Made by a program: the position numbers and the translations under genes. A model generated the notes under the pieces. It did not search any database and was not told the DNA's origin. It was given only the letters and a program-made list of their open reading frames with translations. From Caldilineaceae bacterium (GTDB lineage Bacteria > Chloroflexota > Anaerolineae > Caldilineales > Caldilineaceae), in NCBI GenBank assembly GCA_028819675.1, contig JAPPKT010000034.1, forward strand, positions 1 through 14,477: DNA of 14,477 bases. The letters run 5' to 3'. Positions 1 to 6,831 of the stretch are shown here, piece after piece. Numbering within the stretch: position 1 is the stretch's first letter; every line of letters begins with the position of its first letter.

Positions 1-526
1 GGTCAGAGACGGCGCATCTCCTGCCTCTGGGCTTCAGACGGTCGGGACATGGCTCTGTTGCGACTCAAGGTATAGGAAAGTTTGCCCCAGCATTGGGATG
101 CACCCGTCTGCCGGGTCGAGTTCCAGATTTGTTGGTGGAGGCAGTCTGAACCGGGACTGGCAGGACTGCCCCGAATGATCAGGAAACAGGCGAACAGTTG
201 AAACCTCTTGGGAGAAGTTTTCCTCTGGCGGGGTGGGTGGAATCCGGAAGGGCAGGCGTCAGGGCAGATCGCACCTGCCGAGGGTGAAGTCCTTTTTGGT
301 ATAGAGTATGAGGGCACGCACAAGGGGTGCCCTTACTGTTGGTGGGGGAAAGCGTGCTCGTTTGCAGGAGGTCCGACCGGTTCAAACGATCAGGAGGGAA
401 CAGAATAACAGAAGCGGCCGTCTTAGTTTGTGGTTGGAAAGCTCAGCGGCTTGGGTCGGAGGTCAGGCACAGGCGGCAAGGCAAGAAAAGTTTTCACGCA
501 AACATTTACAGCAAGCGAGGTGGGGA
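1..526. other. Gene-free upstream region / leader of the LysM L,D-transpeptidase operon
   Basis: I find no supportable gene here. The open frames on both strands give low-complexity translations rich in Pro, Arg, Ser and Cys, with no recognisable motif and no convincing ribosome binding site. Short inverted repeats are present: CCCA/TGGG at 86-89 and 94-97, ACCCG/CGGGT at 102-106 and 112-116, and AGGGCAC/GTGCCCT at 311-317 and 327-333. The last can be extended by one G-T and one T-A pair. None is followed by a clear T-run. The promoter of the downstream operon should lie here, but I cannot place it with confidence. I looked for the conserved blocks of the ydaO (c-di-AMP) riboswitch, which often precedes cell-wall genes, and did not find them. 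Confidence 0.5.
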
Positions 527-1912
527 ATGAGACGGCTAATAAAACCCTTGGTTCGAGGGACACTGGCTCTCATGTTTGCCGGTTCCGCAGCCATAACAAG
601 CTTCCGCGATGCGGCCGCCACAGAGGTGCACATCGTTCAACCAGGCGAGACCTTGAGCGAAATCGCCAAGCAGTACGGGACGACTGTATCAACCTTGAGG
701 CAGCTCAACAGCCTACCGGACGCGAATTTTGTCTGGTATGGTCAACGTCTTGTAATCGACAGTAGCGGCCCAGTTGTCGTCGAGCCGCAGAGCGCCGAAG
801 GGTACCAGTTGTACAGCGTTCGGTCGGGCGACTCCCTTACCAAACTCGCACGCCGCTACGGTCTCAGCGTGGCACAGATCGCACAGATTAACGGCATTTC
901 GCCCTTGCGCTGGTTGTACAATGGCCAGCAGTTGCGGTTGCCCCTATCGCCAAGGACAGTGCAGGCCTCACAGGCGGGGACTCCGGTTTCTCAAGTTGGC
1001 CAGGGAGACTTTCAGCGCTACACGGTACGGCCGGGCGACACCTTAACTCGGCTCGCCAAACAGCACGGAATCAGTCTTACAAGGCTTATGTCCATAAATG
1101 GTTTGTCCCTGGCGAGGTGGCTCTACGTTGGCCAGGTACTTCTCGTGCCCGGGGAGATCGAAGAGGCTGAACTACAGCCTGCCCAGCTGGCCGCACCACC
1201 TGTGCCCGCTATACGGCCTGATCTGCCAGTTCCCGCCCTGCAGCCTGCTCCTCCAGTGACGGCGATGCAGCCTGGGCTGACCCATCCTGCAATGCATACG
1301 GTGCAGAACGGTGAAATGCTCAAAGACATTGCTGCGCAATACGGAGTTAACCACGCCGCGGTTGCGAAGTTGAATAACTTGGCAAATCACAGTATTCTAG
1401 AGGCCGGCCAGACATTGAGGATTCCGTCGGAGAGCGCTCTCGAACTTCTGGAAGTAATGGAACACAGACTTGACCAGTCCCGATATCCTACGTTTACCGA
1501 GCGATGGGTCCAAGTTGACCTGAGCGAACAGATGGCAGTCGCCTACGAAGGGACGACGCCGGTCAAGGCGTTCGTCGTCTCAACCGGAGTCGGGAATACG
1601 CCCACTGTCCAAGGAACGTTTCGCATTTGGGCCAAGATTGCCATGCAGGATATGCGGGGCGGGAGTCGAGCCGCAGGCACCTACTATCACCTGAGAGACG
1701 TTAAGAATGTACAGTACTTCCACAGGAGCTACGGTTTCCATGGCACGTACTGGCATGACAACTACGGTACACCCATGAGCCGAGGTTGCATCAACATGAC
1801 AAATGAGGATGCCAAATGGCTCTTTGATTGGACGTCACCTGCGGTCTACGATGATGACTGGCTGTTCAGCAACAATGCCAACCCCGGCACCCTAGTTATG
1901 GTCCACGAATAG
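527..1912 (+). CDS. Exported L,D-transpeptidase (YkuD) with four LysM repeats
   Basis: A 461-residue secreted cell-wall enzyme. L,D-transpeptidases make 3-3 peptidoglycan cross-links or attach proteins to peptidoglycan through an active-site cysteine, and LysM domains bind the glycan. Visible in order: a signal peptide (about 1-31), LysM repeats at about 34-77, 95-138, 165-208 and 257-300, a Pro-rich linker (about 218-255) between the third and fourth, and a YkuD domain from about 326 to the end. The catalytic region has His405 and His410 (HGTYWH) and the SRGC motif with Cys421, the only cysteine in the protein. I chose the ATG at 527 because GAGG lies 6 bases upstream and a signal peptide follows at once. 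The frame is open 73 codons further upstream, but that stretch looks non-coding. It is the first gene of a three-gene operon, 15 bases before a second YkuD gene. The family call is secure; the exact reaction is inferred. Confidence 0.9.
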   Translation: MRRLIKPLVRGTLALMFAGSAAITSFRDAAATEVHIVQPGETLSEIAKQYGTTVSTLRQLNSLPDANFVWYGQRLVIDSSGPVVVEPQSAEGYQLYSVRSGDSLTKLARRYGLSVAQIAQINGISPLRWLYNGQQLRLPLSPRTVQASQAGTPVSQVGQGDFQRYTVRPGDTLTRLAKQHGISLTRLMSINGLSLARWLYVGQVLLVPGEIEEAELQPAQLAAPPVPAIRPDLPVPALQPAPPVTAMQPGLTHPAMHTVQNGEMLKDIAAQYGVNHAAVAKLNNLANHSILEAGQTLRIPSESALELLEVMEHRLDQSRYPTFTERWVQVDLSEQMAVAYEGTTPVKAFVVSTGVGNTPTVQGTFRIWAKIAMQDMRGGSRAAGTYYHLRDVKNVQYFHRSYGFHGTYWHDNYGTPMSRGCINMTNEDAKWLFDWTSPAVYDDDWLFSNNANPGTLVMVHE

Positions 1913-1927
1913 AAGCTGGGAAACCAA

Positions 1928-2701
1928 ATGTTCCGCTACAGGAGTCTAAGCGCGATGGCCAGAAAAATTATTGTGTCGACGGCGATGGCCCTGTTCTTTG
2001 GACTGTTGTCCAACGGATGGGGCCATCCGAGTACGGCATTTGCTGCTGAAATGCTAGTACCGTTCCCACAGCCACTTATTTCTGAGGGAACGAAGGCAGG
2101 TCTGGACTTATTGCCGCCACTACCATTCATAGGCGCGACGATGGATCTTCCAAGCGTGCGGCAAGAACAGGAGGCGTTACTTGCCGCCGCGACTCAGACC
2201 CAGATCGTGGATGAAGAGGTATACGCGGTCTCCTGGACCGGAATCACGCAACTCCATCTGGATGTCAGCCGGGCTCGGAGCGAGGGAGAGAAGTGGATTG
2301 AGGTGAATCTGAGTGACCAGATGCTGTACGCCTGGGAAGGCGACCATTTGGCAAACGAATTCCTGATTTCATCGGGGGTCCAGGCGTATCCTACGGTGAC
2401 AGGCGTGTTTCGGATGTGGGCGCGAACGCCTTCGCAGACGATGTCCGGCGGCGATCCAGATGCCGGCACCTACTACAATCTGCCCAACGTGCAGTGGGTG
2501 CAGTACTTCTACAGCGAATATGCATTGCACGGGACGTACTGGCACAACAATTTCGGTACGCCAATGAGCCGTGGCTGTGTAAATCTGACGATAGAGGATG
2601 CGGAGTGGCTATTTAACTGGACCTTGCCGGAATGGGACGGCTCAGGTGGATGGCTGCGCACGACTGAGAGGGATGCCACCCTGGTGTGGGTGCACAGATA
2701 A
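1928..2701 (+). CDS. Exported L,D-transpeptidase (YkuD), no LysM
   Basis: A second YkuD-family cell-wall enzyme (257 residues), a paralogue of the gene just upstream. It has an N-terminal signal peptide ending near AFAA (37-40), a linker of about 80 residues without any LysM repeat, and a YkuD domain at about 123-257. The motifs HGTYWH (201-206) and SRGC (214-217) match the neighbour almost residue for residue; Cys217 is the only cysteine. Two starts are possible. The ATG at 1928 is the first in frame but has only a weak upstream GGGA. The ATG at 1955 (248 residues) has AGGAG at 1940-1944, 10 bases upstream, and gives a more typical signal peptide, so it may be the true start. The stop codon overlaps the start of the next gene, which points to co-translation. 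The lack of LysM suggests a division of labour: the upstream enzyme is tethered to the wall and this one is free or held by other means. Confidence 0.88.
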   Translation: MFRYRSLSAMARKIIVSTAMALFFGLLSNGWGHPSTAFAAEMLVPFPQPLISEGTKAGLDLLPPLPFIGATMDLPSVRQEQEALLAAATQTQIVDEEVYAVSWTGITQLHLDVSRARSEGEKWIEVNLSDQMLYAWEGDHLANEFLISSGVQAYPTVTGVFRMWARTPSQTMSGGDPDAGTYYNLPNVQWVQYFYSEYALHGTYWHNNFGTPMSRGCVNLTIEDAEWLFNWTLPEWDGSGGWLRTTERDATLVWVHR

Positions 2702-3384
2702 TGGCTACGAGGTCGAGATCGAGAAAGAAAAGCCGGGCGAAGGGCGGCCGGCACTCACAGAGGAACGTAGGAGGCCGCCTAGCGCGGCCTTCGCGTCAGG
2801 AATTGAAGGAGATTGCTGCCAAGAGAAGGTTCAGGCAGAACCTCTACATTTACGGAGGCGGCGCGGTACTGGTTGCGATTGTGGCACTGGTCATTTACGT
2901 AAACATTCGCAATACTGCGCCGGTTGGCGAGGAAGAGTCGTTTGCCTCACAGGGCAATACGCATATTCAGCAAGGCAGTGCCTCTCCCATCGACTACAAC
3001 TCCACGCCGCCGACGTCCGGTCCCCACTATCCGGGACTGGCTCCGTGGGACATCTATGAAGAACCGATACGCTATGAGCAGGTCGTGCACAATATGGAGG
3101 ATGGGGGCGTCATTGTTTACTACCAGTGTGAGGACGGCTGCCCGGAGTTGCGGGGGCAGCTGGCAGAGGTGGTCCAACCGTATCTCGACAGAGGACGTCA
3201 CGTCCTTATGATGCCAAATGACCCTAACTGGACAGGCTTTGGGTCGCAGTCAGCTCACAGGGATATGGAGGCGCGTATCGCGCTGACAGCGTGGCAGAGG
3301 CTGGACAAGTTTGACGAATTTGACGCAGATCGAATTCGGGCCTTCATTGACCGGTACGAAGGAATCGACCACCATGTGAGATAG
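2701..3384 (+). CDS. DUF3105 membrane-anchored protein
   Basis: A 227-residue protein of the uncharacterised DUF3105 family. The N-terminus is strongly basic (1-46, many Arg/Lys), followed by one membrane segment at about 47-69 and then an extracytoplasmic domain, which predicts an N-in/C-out topology. Family hallmarks are PPTSGPHY (103-110) and the VHN.E..G block (129-135). Most family members I know read HNLEHG here; this one has HNMEDG, with Asp134 in place of the second His. A CEDGC pair (143, 147) follows. The ATG at 2701 overlaps the TAA of the preceding L,D-transpeptidase by one base (TAATG), so translation is very probably coupled. An in-frame ATG at 2686 inside the upstream gene is possible but less likely. 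The function is unknown; the context suggests a role at the cell surface or in the wall. Confidence 0.85.
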   Translation: MATRSRSRKKSRAKGGRHSQRNVGGRLARPSRQELKEIAAKRRFRQNLYIYGGGAVLVAIVALVIYVNIRNTAPVGEEESFASQGNTHIQQGSASPIDYNSTPPTSGPHYPGLAPWDIYEEPIRYEQVVHNMEDGGVIVYYQCEDGCPELRGQLAEVVQPYLDRGRHVLMMPNDPNWTGFGSQSAHRDMEARIALTAWQRLDKFDEFDADRIRAFIDRYEGIDHHVR

Positions 3385-3424
3385 TCTGCGCCTCAATCCA
3401 GTTTGGCCTCGAGAGTGCAAATAA

Positions 3425-3458
3425 AGGCCCACGGCTTGAGCTGTGGGCCTAATGTTTT
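3425..3458. terminator. Bidirectional intrinsic terminator between convergent genes
   Basis: The arms AGGCCCACGGC (3425-3435) and GCTGTGGGCCT (3440-3450) pair over 11 positions with a single G-T wobble, closing a TTGA loop (3436-3439). The + strand continues with AATGTTTTG. The - strand continues with TTTATTTG. It lies between the end of the DUF3105 gene (3384) and the end of peptide deformylase (3479), as expected for a shared terminator of two convergent transcripts. Confidence 0.85.
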
Positions 3459-3478
3459 GTCGATTGCCGGCAGTGTTT

Positions 3479-4027
3479 TCAGTCCTGTTGAATGGCCTCT
3501 TCCACGGGCACCAGTTCGACTTCGCCGTCCTCCAGCTCGACGACTTTGTAGACTTGCTCAGCTCTGTCGGTCATAAGCACGCCGCCCAGGTGATCGATTT
3601 CATGTTGGAAGATGCGTGCGAGCCAGTCGTAGGCCTTGATTCGCTGGGACTTACCGTGCCGATCCTGGGCCTTGATTAAGACGTAGGTAGCCCGGTCCAC
3701 ATCTGCGGCCAGTCCGGGCAGGCTTAAGCAACCTTCCTGACCGATCTCAGAGCCCTTTGCCTTGACAATCTCCGGATTAATCATTTCGTAGCGTTGCATT
3801 GTCTCTTCCGGGCGTTCGGTATCCTCCGGATACTCGATGACGAAGATGCGCCGGTCCAGCCCAATTTGGGGCGCTGCGAGTCCGACGCCTTTGCCTTCAC
3901 GCATTGTTTCAACCATGTTGTCGAGTAGTTGATGCAGCCGTCTGTCGAAGGACCGCACGCGTTGCGCCGGCCGTCGAAGAATCTCCTCCTCGTCCTCCCA
4001 GATTGTTACGATCCTTAGTTTCGCCAT
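3479..4027 (-). CDS. def: Peptide deformylase
   Basis: A cytoplasmic metallohydrolase that removes the N-formyl group from new polypeptides. At 182 residues the length is normal. All three family motifs are present: GVGLAAPQIG (47-56), EGCLSLPG (98-105, metal ligand Cys100) and QHEIDH (141-146, metal ligands His142 and His146, catalytic Glu143). The motif continues as HLGG where most homologues have HLDG or HLNG, a small variation outside the metal ligands. The C-terminus (about 160-182) is acidic. The first ATG (4027) agrees with the family's usual N-terminus, although no clear Shine-Dalgarno precedes it. It is the last gene of the leftward run, 159 bases after the thioesterase gene, and ends at the shared terminator. 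The usual fmt partner is not next to it. Confidence 0.95.
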   Translation of the reverse strand: MAKLRIVTIWEDEEEILRRPAQRVRSFDRRLHQLLDNMVETMREGKGVGLAAPQIGLDRRIFVIEYPEDTERPEETMQRYEMINPEIVKAKGSEIGQEGCLSLPGLAADVDRATYVLIKAQDRHGKSQRIKAYDWLARIFQHEIDHLGGVLMTDRAEQVYKVVELEDGEVELVPVEEAIQQD

Positions 4028-4186
4028 GCCGGGACTGTGGTCTGCCTTGAGAATGGTAGTGGCATTTCGGAGCGGTCAATCACGGGCCGGAGGTGGATGC
4101 GCCGGTGGGGCGGTCAGTCGACTGCGTTCAGGGGGGAGTTCGTCCGCAGGTCTGTGGCGTAAGTGCGGCGCCGACTCCTGCGGCAC

Positions 4187-4606
4187 CTAGGACCGCTTAA
4201 TGATCATCATTGTCAGCCGACTGATATTGACCAGACGACCTTCGGCATCTTCGATGCGGATTTCCCACACGTGTGTACGCCGTCCGATGTGAATTGGTCT
4301 CACTGTGCCAAAAACGTAACCTTTGGTGACGGTACGCAGATGGTTGCCGTTGATGTCCAGACCCACCGCGATGAGGGAACTCTGATCAATCATCGCGTTT
4401 GACGCCACGCTTCCCATGGTCTCGGCCAGTGCGATGGACGCGCCGCCGTGCAGCAGACCATAGGGCTGATGAGTACGACTGTCCACCGGCATGCTGGCAC
4501 GCATAAAGTCAGCGCCAACCTCGGTGAACTCAATACCGAGGTTGGCGGCCAGTGTTCGCTCGCTCATCCGGTTGATGGCAGCGACCGTAATTTCAGGATT
4601 GAACAT
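4187..4606 (-). CDS. Hotdog-fold acyl-CoA thioesterase, YdiI/MenI/PaaI type
   Basis: A 139-residue single-domain hotdog thioesterase that should hydrolyse an acyl- or aryl-CoA in the cytoplasm. The central block QPYGLLHGG (47-55), followed by ASIALAET and GS, is very close to E. coli YdiI (MenI, 1,4-dihydroxy-2-naphthoyl-CoA hydrolase) as I remember it. It includes the equivalents of that enzyme's active-site Gln, His (His53) and catalytic Glu (Glu62). The later VGLDINGNH (81-89) and the C-terminal sheet also match. A menaquinone role is possible but cannot be separated from related aromatic-CoA thioesterases by sequence alone, and no men gene is nearby. The ATG at 4606 is chosen because upstream codons in this frame run into the preceding gene. 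An AGGGGGAA lies 14 bases upstream, rather far, so the Met at residue 14 remains a possible start. The gap to the LysM-glycosidase gene is 23 bases, which suggests co-transcription. Confidence 0.85.
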   Translation of the reverse strand: MFNPEITVAAINRMSERTLAANLGIEFTEVGADFMRASMPVDSRTHQPYGLLHGGASIALAETMGSVASNAMIDQSSLIAVGLDINGNHLRTVTKGYVFGTVRPIHIGRRTHVWEIRIEDAEGRLVNISRLTMMIIKRS

Positions 4607-4629
4607 CGTACGATGCCGGCTTCCCCCTG

Positions 4630-6738
4630 TTACTTCGCCATGTTGCGCAGGGCATGGAAGATCGGCAGAGGGCTCCAGTCGTTGCGGACGATACCCCACT
4701 GGGCCTTTTCGGTTCCGTCGGCGACCACGCGGAAGTTCAGATTCCAGAGGAATGCGGGACCGACCCAGCCCCAGTTGCGCATCATCTGGAAGGCCTCGAC
4801 GGTCCAGCGGGCCTGTTCGTCGAAGTCGTTGTCATTTGCGTAGCCGTAGCGGGGGTCAAAGGCGCCGCCGGCGGCCCAGCCGAACTCGGTCGGCCAGATT
4901 GGGATGTTGCCGGCACCGTAGCGCAAGGCCAGGTTGCGGTAGCCTTCCATGGTGCTGCGGAAACTCCACGAGTGGTGGGGGTTGTCGCAGGCACCGTTGA
5001 AGTGCTGGTTACCTGTTTGCTGGATGGCTTCACATGCGCTCTGCCATACTGCGTTTGGCGGCACGTTATAGCCGCTGGGGTGGGCGCCGAAGCCGTCAAC
5101 GTAGTTGGCGAGTCCCTGCTGCAGCATGGCCTCGAAGTAACGGAAGTCATCCATGGCCAGGGAGCCGTTGTCGCCGGCGGGCGTCAGAGCCCCGCTGATT
5201 ACGTACATGGACGGGCAGGCGGCCTTGATCGCTCCGTAGGAGGGACGCAGGAGTGCCATGTACTCGCTGGGATTGATCGGGCGATTGCCCCATTCGTAGT
5301 GCAGATTCTGCTCGTTCCAGACTTCAATGGCTTTGACGGAGGAGCCGCAGTACTCTCCTGCAAGCCGGCCGAGGAATCTGGCAAAGGTCTGGGGATCAGC
5401 AGGCGGACCGCCGACAGTGCCGTCGTAGCCGGATTCGCGGGACCAGTTGGGTGCGTTGACCACGCTGAACAGCAGATTGAGTCCGCGCGAGTTGGCGGCG
5501 TTCACGAGGGGCCAGATATCGCCGAAGCCGTACTGACCCTGATTGGACTCGAAGACCTTCCACTCGATCTGCTGCTTCACCCAACCGAAGCCCAGCTCGC
5601 GGGTCTTGTCCATCGCGATACCTTCCTGGCCATTGTGAATCATGTGGGCCTGGACGCCGTAGCCGAAGCCGATGCCAGGCAGCCTGGTTGCAGGCGCGGA
5701 TGGAGCAGGCGCAGCAGCCGGTGGCGCAGCTTCAGGCCGAGGGGGGATTTCCGATTCGGTGAATTTCTTCACACCGGTGAGGGACCCGATCAGCTCAGTC
5801 AGGTCGCGGTAGATCCAGGCGGGATCACTGACTCCCTCCACTTCGACCTGGAACCAGTCTTCATTGGGGCCGATACCGGTAATCTTCACCTGTGTGCCGG
5901 CGGTCAGAACGCTCAGGATGGGGTATTCGGTGCCGGGTCCGGCGCGTACATTGAGATGCGTCGGCTGGCTGACTGCGAACGGGCCTCCTGCCGCGGGCGG
6001 CTGCGGAGCTGGCTGCGGCTGGGGTTGCTGAGTTGCCGTGCCGCCACCGGACGGAGGCGGGGTCGAACCGCCCTGGGGAATCCAGATCCTCGTACCCCAG
6101 AACAGCGTGTTTGCATTGGCAAGGCTATTGGCAAGCATGATTGCGGAGACGGTAGTGCCGTTATTGAATGCGATGCGGCTGAGCGTATCGCCAAGTTGCA
6201 CTTCGTACCAGAAGCCTCCTGTACCGGTAGGTGTGCCACCAGCCGTACCCCCGCCGCCGCTCGTCCCTGATCCGGGAATGCACAGACTCTGACCGATATA
6301 GACGTAGGAGGTAACGGATACGCCGTTGGCCTGGGCCAGATTCTGAATGGCTACTCCGTAGTTGACAGCGATTCCGGAGAGTGTTTCGCCGGCAACAACG
6401 TTGTGGGTATTGGCACATGTGGTTGGCTGTGAAGGCGCGGCCTGCTGTCCTGTTGTGGGGATGCGGAGACTCTGTCCGACAAAGATCTGATTGGGATTGG
6501 CGATGTTGTTGGCGGTAACCAGAGCCTGGAGAGTGACGCCATATCTGGCGGCGATTCGGGAAAGGCTCTCGCCGGCTTGCACGACGTGCGTTGTATACCC
6601 TGTTGTCTGGGGGCTCACATTGAGATGCAGCGAAGCTGCCGTAACCGACTGCGGCAGCATTGAGAAAAGCAAAAACACCGTAACCGATATCAGCCAAATG
6701 CGACGAGACGCTCTCAACTGAGTTATACCTGCACGCAT
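4630..6738 (-). CDS. Secreted three-LysM, SH3b, clan GH-A glycoside hydrolase
   Basis: A 702-residue exported, wall-binding enzyme. Order of parts: signal peptide (1 to about 35, ending VTAA), LysM repeats at about 49-94, 111-155 and 177-221, a Pro/Gln/Gly linker, a bacterial SH3-like domain at about 254-315 (with [11 protein letters not shown], 263-273), a Pro/Ala linker (331-350), and a TIM-barrel glycosidase from about 354 to the end. The barrel has the clan GH-A pair: WNEQN with acid/base Glu476, and WPTEFGW with nucleophile Glu618. It resembles GH5/GH39-like proteins, but I cannot assign a family or substrate. The six cysteines (108, 153, 464, 508, 569, 584) would allow three disulfides in an exported protein. 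The ATG at 6738 is clearly preferred over an in-frame TTG at 6756, because AAGGAG sits 6 bases before it. LysM and SH3b point to attachment to peptidoglycan, either for wall remodelling or to hold a polysaccharide-degrading enzyme at the surface. Confidence 0.88.
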   Translation of the reverse strand: MRAGITQLRASRRIWLISVTVFLLFSMLPQSVTAASLHLNVSPQTTGYTTHVVQAGESLSRIAARYGVTLQALVTANNIANPNQIFVGQSLRIPTTGQQAAPSQPTTCANTHNVVAGETLSGIAVNYGVAIQNLAQANGVSVTSYVYIGQSLCIPGSGTSGGGGTAGGTPTGTGGFWYEVQLGDTLSRIAFNNGTTVSAIMLANSLANANTLFWGTRIWIPQGGSTPPPSGGGTATQQPQPQPAPQPPAAGGPFAVSQPTHLNVRAGPGTEYPILSVLTAGTQVKITGIGPNEDWFQVEVEGVSDPAWIYRDLTELIGSLTGVKKFTESEIPPRPEAAPPAAAPAPSAPATRLPGIGFGYGVQAHMIHNGQEGIAMDKTRELGFGWVKQQIEWKVFESNQGQYGFGDIWPLVNAANSRGLNLLFSVVNAPNWSRESGYDGTVGGPPADPQTFARFLGRLAGEYCGSSVKAIEVWNEQNLHYEWGNRPINPSEYMALLRPSYGAIKAACPSMYVISGALTPAGDNGSLAMDDFRYFEAMLQQGLANYVDGFGAHPSGYNVPPNAVWQSACEAIQQTGNQHFNGACDNPHHSWSFRSTMEGYRNLALRYGAGNIPIWPTEFGWAAGGAFDPRYGYANDNDFDEQARWTVEAFQMMRNWGWVGPAFLWNLNFRVVADGTEKAQWGIVRNDWSPLPIFHALRNMAK

Positions 6739-6744
6739 ATGTAA

Positions 6745-6750
6745 CTCCTT
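6745..6750 (-). promoter_or_regulatory. Ribosome binding site deciding the start of the LysM-glycosidase gene
   Basis: On the - strand this reads AAGGAG, 6 bases before the ATG at 6738. It overlaps the first codons of a longer reading that would start with TTG at 6756, so it argues for the ATG start. Confidence 0.75.
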
Positions 6751-6802
6751 ATTCAAATCCTACTTAGTTCAAGAGGGAAAGATCTCTTTCATCGGACTTA
6801 TC

Positions 6803-6831
6803 ATTCTGCACTGTTTGCGCGATGAAGTCAA
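6803..6831 (-). promoter_or_regulatory. Candidate sigma-70-like promoter for the LysM-glycosidase gene
   Basis: On the - strand, TTGACT (6826-6831) and CAGAAT (6803-6808) are 17 bases apart and resemble -35 and -10 boxes. The -35 box overlaps the stop codon of the upstream M20 peptidase gene. Transcription would begin about 55-60 bases before the ATG at 6738. The match is partial (4 of 6 in the -10) and there is no experimental support. Confidence 0.3.

Noticed and set aside
3..323. Open frame of 106 codons on the - strand at the left edge
   Set aside because: Low-complexity translation rich in Pro, Ser, Arg and Cys, with no motif and no convincing ribosome binding site; the stretch looks like non-coding leader.
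308..526. 73-codon upstream extension of the LysM L,D-transpeptidase
   Set aside because: The extension has Arg-rich, non-conserved content and would bury the signal peptide; the ATG at 527 has GAGG 6 bases upstream.
1..526. c-di-AMP (ydaO) or cobalamin riboswitch before the cell-wall operon
   Set aside because: The conserved sequence blocks of these classes could not be found by reading; a covariance-model scan would be needed to reopen the idea.
4607..4699. 31-codon upstream extension of the thioesterase overlapping the glycosidase gene
   Set aside because: The extension is an out-of-frame reading of the glycosidase 3' end, and hotdog thioesterases of this type normally begin near the ATG at 4606.
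4654..6270. Long + strand open frame (538 codons) opposite the LysM-glycosidase gene
   Set aside because: It is the antisense of a gene with clear LysM repeats and catalytic motifs; the long frame reflects GC-rich codon use and its translation has no recognisable domain.
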